64,000 nucleotides of DNA from Ursus arctos. Lineage: Eukaryota > Chordata > Mammalia > Carnivora > Ursidae. Position 1 is the stretch's first letter. Each line of letters begins with the position of its first letter. The notes below the pieces were generated by a model that did not search any database, was not told where the DNA came from, and saw nothing but the letters and a program-made list of their open reading frames with translations. Positions 42,570-54,206 of the stretch are shown here, in pieces. A program made the translations under genes and the position numbers. The DNA is taken from NCBI RefSeq assembly GCF_023065955.2, contig NW_026622764.1, forward strand, positions 43,965,833 through 44,029,832, written 5' to 3'.

Positions 42570-43554
42570 CTTTTAAAGTTCATGTAGCAATAGAGAAAAG
42601 TAAACTAAATCTCTTAAAATTTTTCCATATCTCTAGCATCCCTCATGCAAACAGAATATACTTCTACAAATCATTGCGATGGAAACAATTTCAGAACCTG
42701 GCATTTTTCAGTATCTTTCATCATGAATTGTTACAGAAGCCATGTGACACACACTTGCACATTGTATGTAACTTCAGCTCAGCCTACCTCCCATAGCGGT
42801 CTTACAAGTAATTACCAAATATTATTAGACTTTAAAAAATCAGTGTGATCAAATAAATGGTCACCAGACCATCAGCCAAGTGTTAATATAGATTTAAGAT
42901 TATAATACTTTTAGAAAAATTTTGATGACCCTCTTCCAAACCAGTATAAATTGAGGTAGACTAAGGAGACATGGTCATTGAACTTTAAAGTTGCAAACAC
43001 TAGAGATAAAAATATACTTCAAAACTCTTGTGAGTACTTACGCTTCCAGCAATAATGGATCACAGGGACCGTAATTACCCTTAAACAACCACGGGACTGG
43101 ATAAGACGTCTGAAACAATGATGCCCAAGCATCGGGTCTTATGTAGAACATGAGCATGATTCCTGAGGGAAAGAAAACAAACGAGGTGTTTTCTATAATT
43201 GCCCCAGTTTACTGACTCGAAAGAGTTTTCAGGCTACAGAGCAGGGAAAGAGAACCAAAACAGAGCACGTGGCTCCTACTGACTTCAGGTTACACAGCTC
43301 AGAATTTAGGAAGGATAGGATCAGGTCTGGGACAAGGGTGAGGAAAGTAAGTGCCTGCCTTAAGCGCAAAATGTAGAACAATGCCCAAAACTGAGTAATC
43401 AAGATACATAATATTTTAATCCAATATTTTAAAAATCTAAATTAATGTTAAAAATCACAATGGTCAAAATATCAAACTTAAATAAAGACAATATCTGACT
43501 CTGAACTTGCATGCTTTGGCTTTGTCTGCCTCACCCTAATCCTGGCCCTGTTAG
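42570..43554. other. No gene; unique sequence
   Basis: About 1 kb with no recognised repeat and no domain-bearing frame. Confidence 0.45.
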
Positions 43555-43860
43555 AGTTTTTAATGTTGACGAAGTCCAATTTACCATTTTTTTTTTTTTA
43601 AGTGGACTCCACACGGAGCTGGCATGGAGCCCAATGGAGGCTTGAACTCATGACCCTAAGATCAAGACGTGAGCTGAGATCAAGAGTAGGATGCTTAACT
43701 GAGCCACTCAGGTGCCCCTATCATTTTTTTATTATGTTTAGTGTTTTGCCAATCAAGTTTACGAAGATTTTCTTCTATGTGTTCCTCACTGTGTTTACAG
43801 TGCAAGACAGGGGTCAAGATTTGGTTTTTTTCATACCGATATCTAGTGGTCGAGGCCTCC
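43555..43860 (-). mobile_element. Old L1 (L1M-type) ORF2 fragment hosting a SINE
   Basis: Left: TTAATGTTGACGAAGTCCAATTTACC; right, after the SINE: CAAGTTTACGAAGATTTTCTTC, GACAGGGGTCAAGATTTGG, TCATACCGATATC. Both are antisense L1 ORF2 phrases, separated by 130 bp of CAN-SINE. Non-functional. Confidence 0.75.
43588..43718 (-). mobile_element. Short CAN-SINE, minus strand, nested in L1
   Basis: T-run, AAGTGGACTCCACACGGAGC, GGCATGGAGCCCAATGG, ATGACCCTAAGATCAAGACG, TTAACTGAGCCACTCAGGTGCCCC. The tail-proximal ATTTATTT/GAGAGA part is absent, so the copy is a shortened form. Flanks TACCATTTTTTT and TATCATTTTTTT are the probable duplication with one change. Confidence 0.88.
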
Positions 43861-44229
43861 TGAGGAAGCCCAGCTCAACCTTTTGGAGCCCTCACTCTGT
43901 GCAGCTTCCACCTCCGGGGTCCTAGCCCTGTAGAATTCAGCAGCTTCAGCTGCCCCCACTCTGATCTCTGCCTTCCCAGCTCAGATCAACTTCCATGATC
44001 TACGTGGACTCCAGCTTACTGCACTGTAGTCAGAACTTTGTCCCGAGTCAGACAGCTGTGCAATAAAGAGACACACATTGTGAGTTCTTTTTCTCAGGGA
44101 CCCCAGCCGCACACTGCTCGTGGTCCAATGTCTGAACACAGTTGCCTCATATTTATCTCAGCGTTATGCTTGTTCATAATAGGAGTGCTACTTTGGTACC
44201 AATTCCTCCACCGTTGTCAGAAATCATCT
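43861..44229. other. Unclassified, possibly old L1-related
   Basis: The part GTCTGAACACAGTTGCCTC to ACCAATTCCTCCACCG vaguely recalls an old L1 antisense segment. No gene. Confidence 0.35.
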
Positions 44230-44428
44230 TTTTTTTTTTTTTTAAGATTTATTCATTTATTTGGCAGAGAGAGAGAGAGGGAAAAAACAAGCAGAGGGAG
44301 CAGCAGGCAGAGGGAAAAGCAGACTCCCTGCTGAGTAAGGATCCTGATGTGGGACTCAGTCCCAGGGTCCTAGGATCATGACCTGAGCTGAAGGCAGAGG
44401 CTTAACTGACAGAGCCACCCAGGCATCG
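44230..44428 (-). mobile_element. CAN-SINE, minus strand
   Basis: T-run, AAGATTTATTCATTTATTTGG, GCAGAGGGAGCAGCAGG, AAGCAGACTCCCTGCTG, GGATCATGACCTGAGC, GACAGAGCCACCCAGGC. A 12-bp perfect duplication, CAGAAATCATCT, lies at 44218-44229 and 44429-44440. Confidence 0.97.
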
Positions 44429-44440
44429 CAGAAATCATCT

Positions 44441-45302
44441 CTATACAATATTAACGAAAGAGCTCTTTTATAGTTATTTGATACAGTATTTTTGGATCAT
44501 GCGTCATACGTGATGATCATATATCACTCCTTTGCATACACGACAAACAAAATATAAGTGAAGTTGGATAAGGTATTCCTAGAATTTCAAGCTCTTTTGA
44601 ATTACTTTAATTCAAGTTGTTGGTGCTTATATTTTTCCATGCAATAGAGTTTGCAATAACACTGCGATCACCGGCGACGCAGCATTCCTCAAAAGACTGA
44701 TCTATTGATTCTGTGATTCTCTTCCAAGTTTCTGTCACTTCTGAATTTTGATGTTGGTACTTTTAAGGAGTGTCAATGCACAGGCAGGTGTCACTGTGTT
44801 ATGACTGCCACCTGGTCCACTGTAATTTTTAGATGTCATGCACAGTAAGAATGCATCCAGATTTCCAAGATATTAAAATGTAAAAAATAAAAGTGTGTAT
44901 TAGAATTAGTGTGATACACCATTTGATGTTTAAACTATATGCATCTGAATAGTGAGAAAAGTAGAAACCAACTATTGAAAAACATAAAAATATTTTTCTT
45001 ATATCGTGGGGACGATAGCTAGCATAACTCTAGAATTGATTGTCAATCTTCACTGTTGCAACAAACACTTATTCCACTGGTAATTTTTATTACTGTGGCT
45101 AAATAGAAAGTAAAAATTAATTTTGAATGCCAGTGTGAGAAAGGAATGTGTAGAAGAAAAAAAATAGTATCTACATTCAAGAATCATCTCCTGACAAGAA
45201 GTCAGGAAAAATGAGTTCTGAACTTGTATATTAATAGCTAACGTGTGCTGCCACTGTTCGGTGACTTTCAGTAGAAGCTTCCTTAACCACCTGCATTTAA
45301 AG
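44441..45302. other. No gene; unique AT-rich sequence
   Basis: No recognised repeat and no open frame above 60 codons. A small imperfect palindrome around ATCATGCGTCATACGTGATGAT (44498-44519) is minor. Confidence 0.45.
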
Positions 45303-45388
45303 ATGTATTTATTTATTTGAGAGAGAGGAAGAGAGAGAGAGAGGGAGGGAGCATGCGTGAGCAGGGGGAGGGGCAGAGGGAGAGGAGA
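45303..45388 (-). mobile_element. CAN-SINE tail fragment, minus strand
   Basis: GATGTATTTATTTATTTGAGAG, a GA-rich run and GTGAGCAGGGGGAGGGGC are the 3' third of a CAN-SINE in reverse orientation. The tRNA-like head is missing; a plus-strand SINE follows directly at 45389. Confidence 0.9.
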
Positions 45389-45594
45389 GGGTGCCTGGGT
45401 GGCTCAATCGGTTAAGCGTCTGCCTTCAGCTTCAGGTCATGATCTCAGGGTTCTGGGATCAAGCCCCGCATCAGGCTCCTGGCTCACTCGGGAGCCTGCT
45501 TCTCCCTTTCCCTCAGCCTCTCCCCCTGCTTGCGCTCTCTCTGTCTCTTTGTCTCTCCCTCTCTCAAATGAATAAATAAAATCTTTTAAAAAAA
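45389..45594 (+). mobile_element. CAN-SINE, plus strand, inverted against a SINE fragment
   Basis: GGTGCCTGGGTGGCTCAATCGG, TTAAGCGTCTGCCTTCAGC, GGTCATGATCTCAGGG, GGGATCAAGCCCCGC, CTCTCCCCCTGCTTGCG, CTCAAATGAATAAATAAAATC. Full length. It begins exactly where the minus-strand SINE fragment ends, so its last 86 bases can pair with that fragment. Confidence 0.96.
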
Positions 45595-45699
45595 TTTTTG
45601 CTCTCCTTTAAAGAAAGGAAAACTTTATGGATGACTAGAAACCCAATCAAAGGACCCACACTCAAAGAAAAGACCTTGGCCCTACATGAAATATAAGTA

Positions 45700-45930
45700 A
45701 ATGAATACACACACACATGTACACATACATAAAATATACATATGTTATATTCACATAACACATATTATAAAAGTATATAACATTTACTAAAATATATAAA
45801 ATATACTATGTATGTCAATAAAAATATAATAATCTTATTAATGTAATATATATTAGGTTTGTATGCATGTATTAGATTAAATATACACAGATACATACAT
45901 ATAATAGGTTAAAATACATAATTCAGTGTT
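45700..45930. repeat. AT-rich region with short AC/TA runs
   Basis: ACACACACAC near 45709, then alternating TATAT/ACATA stretches to about 45930. Low complexity, no fixed unit. Confidence 0.75.
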
Positions 45931-45984
45931 TGTATTTATAGTGAATCACTGCTTTTACTGACATTTTGATATACTTGTCTTTAT

Positions 45985-46110
45985 TACATTGAATAAGAGG
46001 GCTTCTACACTACTATTATTGTCAGTTTTACAAATGAAGAAAGAAATTGAAACCAAAACCAAGAACACGACTTGGTCATGACCACCAAGTGATGAAGATA
46101 GGATGCCCAC
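45985..46110 (-). repeat. Possible MIR fragment, reverse orientation
   Basis: CTACTATTATTGTCAGTTTTAC, AAATGAAGAAAGAAATTGAAACC and a GACTTGGTCATGACCACC-like acceptor follow the reverse MIR core loosely. Confidence 0.4.
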
Positions 46111-48265
46111 TGAGCCCTTCACCCACAAGCTTCACAGCTTCCCCCGACTTGCTATGTATACACTCAGAAAAAATGTCCGCTTCTCCAAACTTGAGTTTTT
46201 TCATCTGTGAAATAAGAGAGTTTTATCAGATATCTTTGGTCCCTTCTATGACATAATTCTAAAAAATTAACTTCTTTGACCACCATGTACGTATGGCTCT
46301 GAAGCTTACATTCCTCATGACTCCTTTCACCAGATAGTTCCCTACCAAGCGCAGGTGAGGAAAAACACCTTCAGTCCCTACTTGAGTTCTTACGACTTCA
46401 TAGGGATAAGAGCATGGCTACATTGAAACAATCCTACTAAGAGATTCTGAGCTTTTCTTTGATGATTTTTCACTTATCCCGAGTTTCAAAATCTTTTTTT
46501 AAGAGCTCAAAAGACAGGACAGTAATGGGGTAAACAAGCTGGAATTTTACCAGGGATGGGTTTGAGATACGAATCTCTGAGATAGAAAAAAATGACTCCT
46601 ACCCGGGATGGCTGGTATTAATCTTTGGCCTCTCCTTAGGATCTTTCTCATATTAAAGCTTGCTTTAAAATTCCCCTTGTCAGATGTCCTATAACTAATG
46701 CCATTCAAGTTTTTGGTGCCTGAATTCAAATATCTTTTTTGAGTAATGGTCACACGCTATTCCTTTTGTGGCCTTATTAATCTTTTCTGACTTTGAATAA
46801 TGAATGGCCTTTGGTGGATGTCTAAGACCACAGTCTGGTAGCACAGCACTTGCTACTGAACCTTCCAACAATTTCTCTGTGTTGGTCAATATATATTAGT
46901 CACCCTCAATCGCTTTAATCATAACTAAAAAATTCACCATTACTTAATTTCTTCAAAGATTTAACATTGTCAGCCTCTTTTGGGCAGCTTATGAAGATGA
47001 GATTTTTTTCCATAAAACTGCATGTTTGGAATCCTAAGTGTCTTTATAAGTAAAATTGGACTAAACATGTATATAAAATAAATGATGTTGATCAGTATAG
47101 AATATCATTACAAATGTATATAACACTACATAATAAAACAGATATATCACCAGGAAAGTACCATTTTGCAGTGTATGAAAAAATTCTACTTTCACATAAT
47201 TTATCATTTGATTTAGGTCAGAGAATTTTCTAATTAATTCCCAATCAATTTTTGGCAAAGTTTGTTGCTCCTACTTCCAGAAGATAAAGTGCACGGCAAG
47301 AATAAGCTATTTCTGAATTTTTTTCATGTTCTTGTATTCTATTACCTTAGCCCTGCATTTATCTCTAGGTGTTCATGTACAATGATCTAAATGAAATTTT
47401 TGAGATGAATATTAGTTTTTCACAACACACCAACATCTGTTCCCAGTCGAAGTAATAGGGTTATAGTCAACGGGATATAAACAACTCATGGAAACATTCA
47501 TGTTGAGAAAGAACCTTCTGGGAAAATTGAAAGATAGATTTGTCGTTTCCTAGGTGAGTGCCTTCCATTCGAGGCTGGGGAAGCATTGCTACTGGAAGGC
47601 AACACAGATTAGGGCTGATACAAAGATAAATCTCAGGCAAGATCTAAGATCGGCCACCCACAGAGCTTTGTTTATTTTTAAAATGGATTGTTCAGATATG
47701 GTGTTCCTTACGTGGAAAAATTCAGTAAATGAAAAGACAGAGAGAGAAGGGTGACTATTCTCAGATAAGCCTGAAAAATTTATTAAACATTGTTTTATCT
47801 TAAACATTTCTCTGGGAGTGTATACGTGCAGCATAGACAATATCAGGATAGGGACTGAGGAAACTAAACAAGTGTATACCAGAATATTTATCAACAAACA
47901 AATGTTTTAGTTATTTTAAAAGGAGACTTTGTTTTGATCCTTATGGAGGGCATAGGTTTGAGGAACAGTATGGGATAAGTTACTAGCAGAGGGAACTGAA
48001 ATAATTATATACCGCCTTAGCTTTTTATATTTGTTAAGTTTGTTTAATTCTATTTTAAAGTGCTTTTGTGTCCAATGGCACACTGTTATTTTCAACGTAA
48101 AACTCAAGTAAGGGTGAGGCAATGTGTTTCTGGATGCTCTGAGCTCAGAGACATTGTTTTCTTCTGTCCTGAGACAAACACCGTAGGAATGTTTGCTGCA
48201 TCCCTTTTCCCCAAACTCCTCACTCTCTGACAGAGATCACAAACCACGCCTGAGGATATTATAAG
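46111..48265. other. No gene; unique AT-rich block, 2.1 kb
   Basis: No recognised repeat. Frames of 63-102 codons on both strands (46547-48122) are AT-driven and overlap each other. No exon signs. Confidence 0.45.
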
Positions 48266-48730
48266 TACTATTGACCCCCTTTATCAGCGGAAGTTATGTT
48301 CCAAGACCCCCCCAGTGGATGTGTGAAACCGCTGATAGTACTCAACCCTACATAGACTGTGTTTTTTCCTATACACACACACCTATGATAAAGTTTAATT
48401 TATAAATTAGGACCAGAAGAGATTAACAACAACTAATAAGAAAACAGAACAGTTATAAAAATTACCATACTAAAAGCTATGTGAATGTGGCCTCTCTATC
48501 AAAATATCTTAGCGTACTGTACTCACCCTTCTTGTGATGATGTGAGACGATAAAATGCCCACGTGAGCGGAATGGCACAGGCGGAGCGGTAGGCTACTAC
48601 TGACCTTCTGACGGTAAAGGGAGGGAGGATCATCTGCTTCCGGGTCAAGGTCCACGAGCTTCCTTTGTCACAGCTCTTCCAACAGTGGGACTGGTCGATT
48701 TCCTCATTATGCGAAAGAAAAAAATGTTTA
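48266..48730. mobile_element. Tigger/MER2-type non-autonomous DNA transposon
   Basis: Left inverted terminus TTTATCAGCGGAAGTTATG and TTCCAAGACC, CAGTGGATGTGTGAAACCGC, CTATGATAAAGTTTAATTTATAAATTAGG, AGATTAACAACAACTAATAAG, ATGTGAATGTGGCCTCTC, CTCACCCTTCTTGTGATGATGTGAGACG, GTAGGCTACTACTGACC and GGATCATCTGCTTCCGG. Order and wording match the MER2/Tigger group of mariner-related elements. It lacks a transposase. The right terminus is replaced or worn beyond 48645. Confidence 0.82.
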
Positions 48731-51070
48731 GTCTATATTCCTTGGAGCGTGCATAGCCTCTGGAAATATTTTTGAATAAGCACCGGTTTTCTCAGATGAC
48801 TTTTTTCCCTTTAGCTCTTTGTCATTCTAGGAGATTAATATCCCAGGAGCTTGGCTTCAAGGCTCTTATCTGCCAAGAATGCAAACAATGCCACCCAATT
48901 TCAATAACCCTAGCAGGGATAGCCTCTGCTTTCTCAGGGAAAGTTCCTTGGTCACTTATTTGAGATCAACTAACCTAGGCACTGCTGAGGATTTCTCCTC
49001 CTATTTAAACGTATACAAGTCTGTGGAAAAGAAAGCCTCCTTCTTTCTGCCTTTAGCCATTCCTGTCTATACCTATCCTAAATGGAAGTAGCCTACAGAT
49101 TCTGAGACAGTACCTCCTGGGCTGCTCACCTTTGCATTCCTCTGTCTGCCTCAAACCAGAAAGCCCCTGTTGAAGCTGGGATTGTCTTTAACCAGAAATT
49201 TCAAAAGTGAACTCTACAAAGGAAATGTGTACGTGTGCACGCCTGTTCCAGGGTAGAAGGGGAATAATACCTTTTAAGAATTTCTTACAATAAACTGTTA
49301 ATTAGAAAATTTCAGAGTTCACCTAGGTCCTAGGGGAAGTACGTGGACAAAAGCAGGCCCAAAATAGTTGGATTCTTCTAGGACCTAAATTATTCTTAGG
49401 GTTTTATCAAATGGCTTTATCCCTTAATTACATGAACAGTTTTTGAACATGGGGTAAGTCCTGTGAGGCACCACTTAGTTCATTGTAGTAGTAATTTCAA
49501 AAACGGCACCCAGGTGACTTGACAGATTTTATGCCACTTTTAAAAGTGCCAAGTTTATACTCAGACACAGGAAAAATCTGGAATGTTATCTGCATATACC
49601 TTAAGCAGCTCCTTCTTCTCAAAGAGATGACAATTAACCAATGCACTACAAAACCAGAGTTTCTGAAGGTGTTGTCAATGCTTTTTCACTGAGCTCTCAG
49701 GAGCAGTGACCTTGGTTCACCTTGAAAGTACGATGCCTTTGCTGTGTGTTTTACAAGGGTTTCACCTCCACTACATGCTTTCACTGCCCAGCTCTTAACT
49801 CAGTGGAGAGAGTCAGTGCCAGTGCCCCACTGACATTTCAAGAGGGTAAAGGAAAGAACTCTCAGCTTGGGTCAGAGGTGTCAGGATTCAGAGACCTTAA
49901 CACCAGGCTCAAGTCCTGAAATCTGGTTTGAACAGGACAAGTCAAGAAGAAATGGGCCAGCGTTGTCATACCTTTGCCTTCCAAGTCACTGTTACTCAGA
50001 AAGCCATTTAGAGAACACACTGGCATAACACGAACAGGAAGTTGTGAGGTCGAAGGACAAAGTATAGAGAGGGTAACCGGCATTTCAGAATTGTTGGTGT
50101 GAGTTTAAATAACTTAAAGATTTTGAGTTCTAATCGTACCCTCAAAGCTTTCTTATTCCTTACAATTTTGTTTCCCCATTTATTATAATATTCTCCATCC
50201 AGGATTATGATAAGAAAAAATAGAAATGTATTGAAAGTGATTTTTTTTCCTCTGAAACAAAAATATTGCTATTTAAATGTGAAATAAGGGTTTCTGGTTT
50301 CATAATTTATTTTTCTTCATCTAAGGTTGGAGACTGTTGGAGCCCGAACCTAGCAATCCATCCAAGATCTTCCAGAATCACCTTCACTGTTCAGCCTTGG
50401 TTGCAAGAAGTGTTTCCAGAATTTTCAACAAATATCCAGTAGAATTACTCATGCTTCAAAGTCTGTTAACACCTGGCTAGTGGTTAAATGGTTTTTTTTT
50501 TTAAGTAACTAAAAAATATATCCATTATAGTAGATATTTTATTCCTTTACATGGTATGTTCATAACATATCTTTAGATTAGTAGATTTCTAGAGAGAATG
50601 AGCTGTGCGCTTAACTGTGTGCATGGGAATAGAACACACACAGAATTAATGTCAGCCCTCAGTATAACTAATGTATCATGTATTCTTCATGCATTCTTTC
50701 CCCGACTTCCATTACCACATTATACACAATGAATGTGTTTTGGAGACTTGGACTTTCTTCCTGCCACCCCAGTAAATAAGCATAAATTTTGTAGAGTTAT
50801 TACCATGCTTATGATCTTTCAGCATTTCTATGTATGGGACTTTTTTGGTTACAGGACAACCTTCCTCCAAGTCCCTGTGGCCAAGAGTCTGATGATTAAA
50901 TCTCCGAGGGAAACCATTTTTGGCTGGGGCTTTGTCACAGGGCTGTAGGACTCTTTGGGAGTCTAGGTATTCATGGGACCTAACTATTTGTTGGTTCATA
51001 CCGACCGGACTTGTCTTCTTTCCTGGGAAAACAGCCCTTGTTTAGGATGGTATTTGAGTATTAGGTTTAC
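48731..51070. other. No gene; unique sequence, 2.3 kb
   Basis: No confident repeat. Plus-strand frames 48772-49091 and 49722-49919 and minus-strand 50712-50999 have no domain and no splice context. Confidence 0.45.
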
Positions 51071-51074
51071 TCTT

Positions 51075-51275
51075 GAGCAGAATTCTTTATTGTGGGAGAC
51101 TTGTCCTGTGCCTTGAGGAACATCTAGCAGCATCCCTGGCCACTCTCCTGTAGATGCCACAGCCCCTCTCCACGGCTCCCGGTGTGGCCATCAAAAACGT
51201 CTCCAGACATTGCCAATTGTCTCCTGTGCAACAGAATCACTCCCCCATGCCCCCCACCTGAAAACTAATGGGTTT
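51075..51275 (-). mobile_element. MER20-type hAT-Charlie element, reverse
   Basis: AATTCTTTATTGTGGGAGACTTG, TCCTGTGCCTTGAGGAACATC, TAGCAGCATCCCTGGCC, TGTAGATGCCACAGCCCC, GCCATCAAAAACGTCTCCAGAC, ATTGCCAATTGTCTCC. This is the reverse complement of MER20 in order. MER20 copies have been reported as regulatory elements in placental mammals; nothing here shows that for this copy. Confidence 0.9.
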
Positions 51276-51349
51276 GAAGGGCTATTCACCACATCCTGAT
51301 GTTAATACTTGGGTACTCCATCGCATTGGGGTGAACACATGGTAGTGGT

Positions 51350-51770
51350 GTATTGCGTATGTAATTTGCAAAGCGCTTTTCACTTAGAGCATTATATTTA
51401 AGTTTCCCAAGAACTCAAGACACATTTGTTGATAGTCTTCTTTTAAAACTGACAGACTGGCTCGGGGCAGGTGAGTAAGGACACTCTTAAAGTGACAGGT
51501 GACAAAACACTTAAGGTGGGATTTCGGGGACACTCATTTTGTCTCCAATCCCCACATTCCTGTGGTTCCGTTTGTCTGATGTAAAACTGTGCACTGGTTT
51601 GTCTTATTAATTTCTCTTATGCTAGTGCTGGAAGGAGTCATAGAGTTTTTCTGGTCCATCTTCTATCTTAGGAGAAAACGGAGTTGTAGAGGAAGGAATT
51701 AGGTGACTTGTCCAGGTAATGAATGTGGCAAAGTCAGGACTTTAAGTCTCTGAACTTCCTCACCAGTATT
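51350..51770 (-). repeat. MIR-family fragments, reverse orientation
   Basis: First part: TTGCAAAGCGCTTTTCACTTAG at 51366. Second: TTAGGAGAAAACGGAGTTG, AATTAGGTGACTTGTCC, GGTAATGAATGTGGCAAAGTCAGG at 51668-51740. Both are reverse MIR core phrases, possibly two elements. Confidence 0.6.
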
Positions 51771-53987
51771 CTTTTCATTAGGTGCTGCTTGGTCAATATT
51801 ACAGAAATAAATGAAAAAAATAAGATACAAATAAATACGTTTCAGGGTGTGTGTGTGTGCACGGAGGAGGGCAGAGCTACTGTGTTCTTCAGTGTTCAAA
51901 ATTTTGAACTTTTCCACTATTGTTCGGCATCATATTTCTGTCTTAGAATGAATATCGGAGGGGGAAAAAAGGTGGTGGGAGGAGGGGAGCCCTTTAGGGA
52001 AAGACTAATTATTGTGCTTAAGAAGACAGCCTTTCTAGTAAACCTCTTTCCACACCCCAACTCCCTAACCCCTTCCCTTATTGTCGATGGGAAATTGTCA
52101 AATCCTATAAACTCGACGGGTGAGGTGAAGGTGCCGGATTGTTGCCAGGCTGGGCTGTCTGAAAATCCAAACGTTCTATGCTAATAGCACTCTTGTCATG
52201 CACACTGATCCTTTGTTTCCCTGCCCCCAAAGTCTTTGCTATGCAAATCAAACCACAGGGGCACTTTAACATGTAAATCACATAATCTCTCTCACGTGGG
52301 ATGAATTGACAGGATTTTAAGCTCCTTGACTGTTGGGAGGCAATGAACGGTACTTATTTAACCGGCGTTATTGCACTGGGCACATCTCCTACACTGGGCT
52401 TTACTCGCTGGTACCGCCACGCCAGGGGAAAACTGGTGAGATTAACATTGCTGTCAAAGGAACCACAGGACCTCAAACCTCAGAAATTCAGACCCCCTTT
52501 GAGGAGGAAAATAAGGTATTCCTCAGAAACGGTGCGGAGTTCTATGTCCCCCTTGAGGGTGGGTTTTTCTTCTTTGAATAGTGAATGAACACTGAATCTT
52601 CCTGGGAATGGCTGTTTCCAGCCTGCTTTACAGGTACCAGAGCCAAGGAGAGTTAAAGGGACATTTCCCGCCCCACAGCTGGGAGGGAGTCCAGGCGGAG
52701 GTGGGGCGCCAAGCCCGCGTGGACGCTGGGGCAGGCTGTCTGCTGCAGACTTGACCCATAGTTTGGGGCTAAGTCACTTCAGCGCCTCATGCCAGCTTCC
52801 TTCCCAGTAAACCAGGGATAATGCTAGGAATAGAGGGAGCAGTGACCAGATCCTGTTTGTAATGACAGCTGAGCTGCCTGGGCAAGCTGTGCTTGTTCCA
52901 GAAATGAAGTGTGATTCCATTAAAATGTGTGATCTCTTGAAACAGCCTACCTTGTTTTGGAGTGTGTGGTACTGGATTTATTTGTTGGGAACAAAGTGAT
53001 GAGAACACTATTTTGCCCTCCAGCGTCAGTTTGCATCAGGCACAGTTAAAAGGCAACTTCAGCTCTTAATGGGCTGATGCTCTCCCTATGTGTGTTTGAA
53101 GGGTTTGACAATTGTAACATGCTCACTGCAGCCATTACCTGTGTGGCCAGCCCCACCTGGGCGCCATTCCAAGACTTCTTTTGAGCTTTTGGAACTCAAT
53201 ATACATTTTCCAATAGAAACAATGGCTGTAAGGCTTCTTGGATGGTGGACAAAAATCGATTGGACCCAAATGTAGCCGAAATACTGGGCATTTGCAATTA
53301 AAAGCTAGCAAGAAAAATTAGAAGTGAGTATTAGAAATTCCCTTTTTTTCTCAAAAAAAATCACATCATCTATTTAAACATATCAAAGCACTGCATTAAG
53401 TTTTGCAAACTTAACATCACAAGGCCCATGGCCTGAGCCACCTGCCTTAATCTGACACTTTTGAAGCCATGGAAACAGGAATCCATTGGAGCACTTGCCT
53501 AACACACCACCAGAATTTAGGACAGAGGAAAGGGGATGAAGGGAATGCTGATCTAAATAGAGAGGGGAGAAAAGGCAGCGAAATCACCCCCCAGCCATAT
53601 TCCCTCCACCCCTTGGGCTGCTCCTCACATTATTGGGTTGAGGGGGTATGGAGGATGCTTGGGGGCACCGTTTATGTCCCCTTTGGTCCAAGGCACCCAT
53701 TCCCCAGATTCTGGGGGTGACTCTGCTGAGGCCTCACCATTGAGCCCTTGCCCAAGGTCATGACCCTTTCCTGGAGCAGCCATGACCTAATAACCTGTCA
53801 ATTTAGGAATGTAAAGCCCTGCCCCCCTGCCTTAATAAGGGACAACTCTGAGGGGTGGTGCTAGCTTCAGAGCTCTCTGTGAGATCTGCCTCTCCTGTGA
53901 TTCCATATCAGTTCAACTTCTTCCTCCCCCTGAAAACTGTTTGCTTCACTTCCTTGCACATGTTGGTGGAAGGGCTGATAACTAATC
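51771..53987. other. No gene; unique block with regulatory-like motifs
   Basis: No confident repeat in about 2.2 kb. The longest plus-strand frames (51723-52184, 153 codons; 52333-52581 and 52343-52588, overlapping) lack domains. A motif group is described at 52205-52260. The 52660-52790 part is GC-rich. Confidence 0.45.
52205..52260 (+). promoter_or_regulatory. Octamer/SOX/RUNX-like motif group
   Basis: A CTTTGTTT SOX/HMG-type core lies at 52211-52218, a perfect octamer ATGCAAAT (POU factors) at 52241-52248 and AACCACA (RUNX core) at 52251-52257, all within 47 bases of repeat-free DNA. Individual motifs are frequent by chance. The tight grouping is the only sign; occupancy and conservation cannot be judged. 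Confidence 0.3.
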
Positions 53988-54001
53988 AAGAGGAAAGAGG
54001 A

Positions 54002-54206
54002 CGGGGTGCCTGGGTGGCACATCGGTTAAGCGTCTGCCTTCGGCTCAGGGCGTGATCCCGGCGTTATGGGATCGAGCCCCACATCAGGCTCCTCTGCTGG
54101 GAGCCTGCTTCTTCCTCTCCCACTCCCCCTGCTTGTGTTCCCTCTCTCGCTGGCTGTCTCTATCTCTGTCGAATAAATAAATAAAATCTTAAAAAAAAAA
54201 AAAAAA
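54002..54206 (+). mobile_element. CAN-SINE, young ursid-type, plus strand
   Basis: CGGGGTGCCTGGGTGGCACATCGG, TTAAGCGTCTGCCTTCGGC, GGCGTGATCCCGGCG, GGGATCGAGCCCC, CTTCCTCTCCCACTCCCCC, TCTCTATCTCTGTCG, AATAAATAAAATCTT and A18. Target duplication AAGAGGAAAGAGGA lies at 53988-54001 and 54207-54220. The long uninterrupted A-tail and intact duplication point to a recent insertion. Confidence 0.98.

Noticed and set aside
44498..44519. Imperfect palindrome ATCATGCGTCATACGTGATGAT
   Set aside because: Short and imperfect; expected by chance in a window of this size.
51723..52184. 153-codon open frame
   Set aside because: Begins in a MIR fragment; no domain and no exon boundaries.
52333..52588. Two overlapping plus-strand frames of about 82 codons
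   Set aside because: Overlapping frames without a domain, conserved start or repeat explanation; not enough to call coding.
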